Of a stretch of DNA of 64,000 nucleotides, positions 61,217 through 64,000 are shown piece by piece. Source of the DNA: Oceanobacillus_B kapialis (GTDB lineage Bacteria > Bacillota > Bacilli > Bacillales > Amphibacillaceae); NCBI RefSeq assembly GCF_042685265.1, contig NZ_JBHUMX010000044.1; one strand, written 5' to 3'. The position numbers and the translations under genes were made by a program. The notes under the pieces are model-generated. The model worked only from the letters and a program-made list of their open reading frames with translations. It searched no databases and had not been told where the DNA came from. The stretch's first letter is position 1, and every line of letters begins with the position of its first letter.

Positions 61217-61953
61217 TTAATTACCTCCTGACGATTAGATACTAGAATACTAGCCAAAAATAGTAAGAGAATAGTCCCCACCATTTTTATCATAAACAAC
61301 CAAAAGGTATGCTCTTGAAAATAGAAACGAAAGAATGAAAAAACATCTGGAACAAAAGATGAAAAAATAAACAGCAGACCAATTAAGACAACAGGCACAA
61401 TAACCACCAATGTACGATGCATTTGTGTTATACAGCCAATCAAATAGCCTATTGCACCAAAAAATAAAACGTATAGAATGGTTGCTGAAGCACCAGTTAG
61501 CCATTCTCCCAGTGCGAGTGGAGCGGTTGAACTAATAAAAGTATGCCCCTGCACATACTGAATCATTTGGATTGCATATTGCGATATTATGGCAGTTAGC
61601 CCCGCGACCACACTGGCAGACACTAGGAACAGCATATTTGCCAGGTTACTGCTTAAACGATTTGTTACAAATAGAAAATCATCATTTCGATAGGCTTTTG
61701 TCGTGATAAGAATGGCACTAAAAAATGCCCAGCCCATGGTTAGAGCCACTACCGTATCTGTAGAATAAAAACTCATACTTAATGAAACATTCCCCATACT
61801 CGTGCCTGATTGACCAGTACCACCCCACGTAAAAACGATGGCAAGCAACTGCAAAGCGACCATCGAATTAAACACACCAGCAAAACCCTTCCACTTAAAC
61901 AACCACTGTTTTCCTACCAATTTACTTAATGACGAATTATTTAAAGACATCAT
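61213..61953 (-). CDS. ABC transporter permease of the second cassette
   Basis: A 246-residue integral membrane protein with six helices (for example about 28-45, 64-85, 107-128, 150-172, 185-205 and 215-238). The start overlaps the end of the ATPase gene, with GGGAGGGGGG upstream. It has no cytoplasmic ATPase motif. It is the channel partner of the ATPase at 61937-62827 and the substrate is unknown. Confidence 0.78.
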   Translation of the reverse strand: MMSLNNSSLSKLVGKQWLFKWKGFAGVFNSMVALQLLAIVFTWGGTGQSGTSMGNVSLSMSFYSTDTVVALTMGWAFFSAILITTKAYRNDDFLFVTNRLSSNLANMLFLVSASVVAGLTAIISQYAIQMIQYVQGHTFISSTAPLALGEWLTGASATILYVLFFGAIGYLIGCITQMHRTLVVIVPVVLIGLLFIFSSFVPDVFSFFRFYFQEHTFWLFMIKMVGTILLLFLASILVSNRQEVIK

Positions 61954-62827
61954 CGATCCCCCCTCTCATCGGGTTTGTCAGATAAACACAGACATCACTA
62001 GCCGATACAGGTGTAATTTCCATACCTAAATGCCTTGCTTTGTCTATGTTTAATCCTTCATTTTTCACCACTGCAAAACAGCTATTTATTCCTACTTCTT
62101 CCTGATACAATACTTCTTTATCAGCTACCCACTGTCTTACCAGTTCAGATCTGCCTGTTAACCCAACAGCATAATTCCGTATTACATCAATTGACTCATG
62201 GAGCAGTGTTTTTCCGTCCTTCATCAGGAGTATATCTTCTAAAACTTCCTCAAGTTCTTCTAAATGATGACTAGAAATAATCATCGTCCGTGGGTGGGCC
62301 AAATAATCCTTTAGTAAGGCCCTGTTAAAGTCTTTTCTTACCGAAGCATCCATCCCCGATGTCGGTTCATCAAACAACGTTACTTCACAACGCGCCACAA
62401 GACCAAAAATCATATTAAACGTGCTCGCTTTACCTTTTGATAGCTCATTATGTAACTGGTTGGGATGAAAGGAAAAATACTTGAATAAGCGCTCTGCCAG
62501 CTGACTATCCCAATTACCATAGAAGCGTTTCCCTGCTTCCAATATTTCTGACAGGGTAAGTGTATGGGGGAAGTCCATTTGATCATCAATATACATAACA
62601 TTAGCTGAAACAGAGAGACTATTAAATGGGTTTGTATTTAATACCTCTACATGGCCAGATGTTGGCCTCCACAGTCCCGAGAGTATTTTTAGCAGAGTCG
62701 TTTTACCTGCCCCATTTTTTCCAATAAGTCCCGTGATAGTATTATTTCTTATTTGGAACGAAAGATCGCTTAATACTTGCACACTGCCCTGCCTTTTTGT
62801 CACCCTTTCACACTTCACAATGGTCAT
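61937..62827 (-). CDS. ABC transporter ATP-binding protein of the second cassette
   Basis: A 296-residue ABC ATPase. Walker A is GLIGKNGAGKTTLLKIL, the signature is LSKGKASTFN, Walker B is VTLFDEPTSGMDA and the H-loop is MIISSHHLEELE. A C-terminal extension of about 90 residues lies after the core. The signature starts LSKG, as in the ATPase at 4846-5535, which places both in the GntR-linked YtrB/YhcG class. It overlaps the GntR gene by 4 bases. Confidence 0.88.
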   Translation of the reverse strand: MTIVKCERVTKRQGSVQVLSDLSFQIRNNTITGLIGKNGAGKTTLLKILSGLWRPTSGHVEVLNTNPFNSLSVSANVMYIDDQMDFPHTLTLSEILEAGKRFYGNWDSQLAERLFKYFSFHPNQLHNELSKGKASTFNMIFGLVARCEVTLFDEPTSGMDASVRKDFNRALLKDYLAHPRTMIISSHHLEELEEVLEDILLMKDGKTLLHESIDVIRNYAVGLTGRSELVRQWVADKEVLYQEEVGINSCFAVVKNEGLNIDKARHLGMEITPVSASDVCVYLTNPMRGGIDDVFK

Positions 62828-63210
62828 TTCGCTTCCCCCTTTATCTTTTGTACGCTCTCCCGCAGCATGTCTTGTAACTCTTCTTCTTTTACTTGTAGCC
62901 GCGTTGCCTCTAAGGCCACCTCATCTAAAAGCTTTCTCAATGTATGATTTTTACGTTTCGATAAAATTAGTTGTCTCGCTTCTTGTGTAACAAACTTACC
63001 TAATCCTCGCTTGCTATATAAAATCTTTTCATCAGACAGCAAATTTAGCCCTTTGGCTGCTGTTGCTGGATTAATCGTAAATATTTCCGCAAGCTTGTAT
63101 TGGGAATAAACCTTGTCATTTGGCTGGAAATTCCCATTAAGTATCTCTGTCTCGATCCATTCTGCAATTTGAACATAAATGGGCTTTGTGCCATCTGAAA
63201 GTAAATGCAA
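62824..63210 (-). CDS. GntR-family repressor of the second cassette (YtrA subfamily)
   Basis: A 128-residue regulator with the N-terminal winged helix (YVQIAEWIETEILNGNFQPN and SQYKLAEIFTINPATAAKGL) and a short C-terminal helical tail (about 75-128). The start is TTG with GGAGG 8 bases upstream. An inverted repeat TACATTA-N6-TAATGTA lies 29-48 bases upstream. It probably represses its own operon. Confidence 0.88.
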   Translation of the reverse strand: MHLLSDGTKPIYVQIAEWIETEILNGNFQPNDKVYSQYKLAEIFTINPATAAKGLNLLSDEKILYSKRGLGKFVTQEARQLILSKRKNHTLRKLLDEVALEATRLQVKEEELQDMLRESVQKIKGEAK

Positions 63211-63238
63211 ACCAGCAACCTCCCTCCAACTAACTTAG

Positions 63239-63258
63239 TACATTAGTCGTGTAATGTA
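63239..63258. promoter_or_regulatory. GntR-type operator of the second cassette
   Basis: TACATTA-gtcgtg-TAATGTA is a perfect 7-bp inverted repeat with a 6-base spacer. The layout equals the GTATTA-N6-TAATAC sites of the first cassette, with different arms. Confidence 0.65.
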
Positions 63259-63453
63259 GTATATAATTAATTCCATAATAAAACAAGAGCAACATGCAAA
63301 GTTTTAAAAAATTTACTCAACACTCGCATGAAGAAAACAATCTTCCCCCATATTTGCCAAGGGGATAGTGCAATAAGATCTTCTTGCCATGTGGGTTAAC
63401 GTTAACGTTGGTTAACCGCTCTACCTTTAAAACACCCCTCTCTTAACACCACC
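63259..63453. other. Intergenic sequence without recognised features
   Basis: AT-rich sequence between the GntR promoter region and the hairpin repeats. I see no gene and no clear RNA structure. A small TTAACGTTAACG palindrome-like stretch lies near 63400. Confidence 0.35.
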
Positions 63454-63563
63454 GATGGCATATACTTCGCTTGCCGTGGGCGAGTGTCGAGTCTCCTCGG
63501 ACTATCGTCCTCCGGGGTCTCGCCGATCTCTTTCTTCCCACTGGCGTCTTCGTATATGCCATC
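63454..63563 (+). repeat. 110-bp hairpin element with 12-bp terminal inverted repeats
   Basis: GATGGCATATAC (63454-63465) and GTATATGCCATC (63552-63563) are perfect inverted repeats. The interior is GC-rich with further pairing (for instance GTGGG/CCCAC and TCCTCGGA/TCCTCCGG-type blocks). The composition and motif style resemble a well-known intergenic repeat of Bacillaceae. Confidence 0.75.
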
Positions 63564-63695
63564 TGCTAATCGGAGTAGAAGCAGTAATAGCAGCAGCAAT
63601 TTTTTCTGTGAAATTCAAAATGCATTACATTTGTATTTCTTTATTTATTTAAGAGCAAAATACGTAGGAATGAAAGCCTCATTAGCTTCCTGGAA

Positions 63696-63848
63696 CGAAA
63701 GGTGACGGACTCCTGCGGGAAAAGTACGAGTCTGAAGACCCCGCAATGGTGGATCAAAGACTAAAATCACCACGTCCTGTGGCAACGTCTTTGTGACCAA
63801 CATCCTGTTGCCCCTAGCCGTTGCCCGTGGAAAGCATATCACCTTTCG
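63696..63848 (+). repeat. Second hairpin element with 10-bp terminal inverted repeats
   Basis: CGAAAGGTGA (63696-63705) and TCACCTTTCG (63839-63848) are perfect inverted repeats. The interior contains GACTCCTGCGGGAAAAG and CGTCCTGTGGCAACGTC-type blocks that I recognise as common intergenic repeats in this bacterial family. Sequence after 63848 to the end shows no recognised feature. Confidence 0.72.
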
Positions 63849-64000
63849 CGGAAGGGAGCGGGATTAAAATTACTTTTCTATCTAACCTTTGTCAATGACC
63901 GAAACAAGTTTCTTATACGTCCCCAACAAATTCAGCATTACTTTTAACTGCGAAAGTTGAAAAATTTATAAAAAAGCATAAAAAATGCCTGCATATAGCA

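Noticed and set aside
63402..63842. Several 65-73-residue frames at the window end
   Set aside because: They lie in hairpin repeats, differ in strand and frame, and lack translation signals.

Overview
The window looks like chromosomal DNA from a low-GC, endospore-forming member of the Bacillaceae. Supporting genes are a CotY/CotZ-type coat protein, a YfhD-family protein, YueI, a YisP-like protein, a YhcR-like nuclease and B. subtilis-style thr and thi operons. Two BCCT-type compatible-solute carriers suggest a halotolerant lifestyle of the Oceanobacillus/Virgibacillus kind; that placement is inference. No phage, transposase, integrase, CRISPR array or rRNA operon is visible. The one tRNA is tRNA-Ala(GGC).

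Layout. 0-2.8 kb: two divergent spore-surface-type genes, a small charged protein and a thioredoxin-like protein. 2.8-6.9 kb: a GntR/ABC cassette with a triple operator, divergent from exoA. 7-11 kb: an MBL hydrolase with an esterase lipoprotein, and a TctA-type permease with a small membrane partner. 11-15 kb: AIM24, YfhD and YueI, then a purine riboswitch driving a short permease and a phosphoribosyltransferase. 15-20 kb: BCCT carrier 1 and an ABC-LytTR-DUF3021 operon. 20-31 kb: acetoacetyl-CoA synthetase, an M42 peptidase, a PanF/YhdT-type symporter pair, a DtpT-type peptide carrier and a 1253-residue wall-anchored nuclease/nucleotidase. 31-37 kb: tRNA-Ala, prolyl oligopeptidase, an ABC exporter, a LytTR regulator fused to a degenerate ABC domain, and a zinc alcohol dehydrogenase. 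37.7-41.4 kb: a TPP riboswitch and the salvage operon thiW-tenA-thiD-thiM-thiE. 41.5-49 kb: a MerR/TipAS regulator, a collagen-like protein, BCCT carrier 2, YisP, an AhpD-like protein and a GGDEF protein. 48-52.8 kb: an M20D amidohydrolase and a YfcC-family carrier preceded by a clear lysine riboswitch, then a GNAT protein and a 50-residue membrane peptide. 52.9-57.3 kb: hom-thrC-thrB and argF. 57.3-64 kb: a 42-bp minisatellite, an RlmI-like methyltransferase, a YjoB-like AAA ATPase, a second GntR/ABC cassette and hairpin-forming repeats.

Regulation stands out. There are three riboswitches of different classes (purine, TPP, lysine). Two GntR-ABC cassettes share an architecture and have operator-like palindromes with the same 6-bp spacer. 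Two ABC exporters are linked to LytTR regulators built in different ways. The most interesting items are the lysine riboswitch in front of a YfcC-family carrier, the purine riboswitch with unusual junction bases ahead of a non-standard permease/PRTase pair, and the pseudo-ABC-LytTR fusion with a 21-bp-spaced direct repeat next to it. Several short interspersed repeat families, some with internally deleted derivatives, lie between genes.
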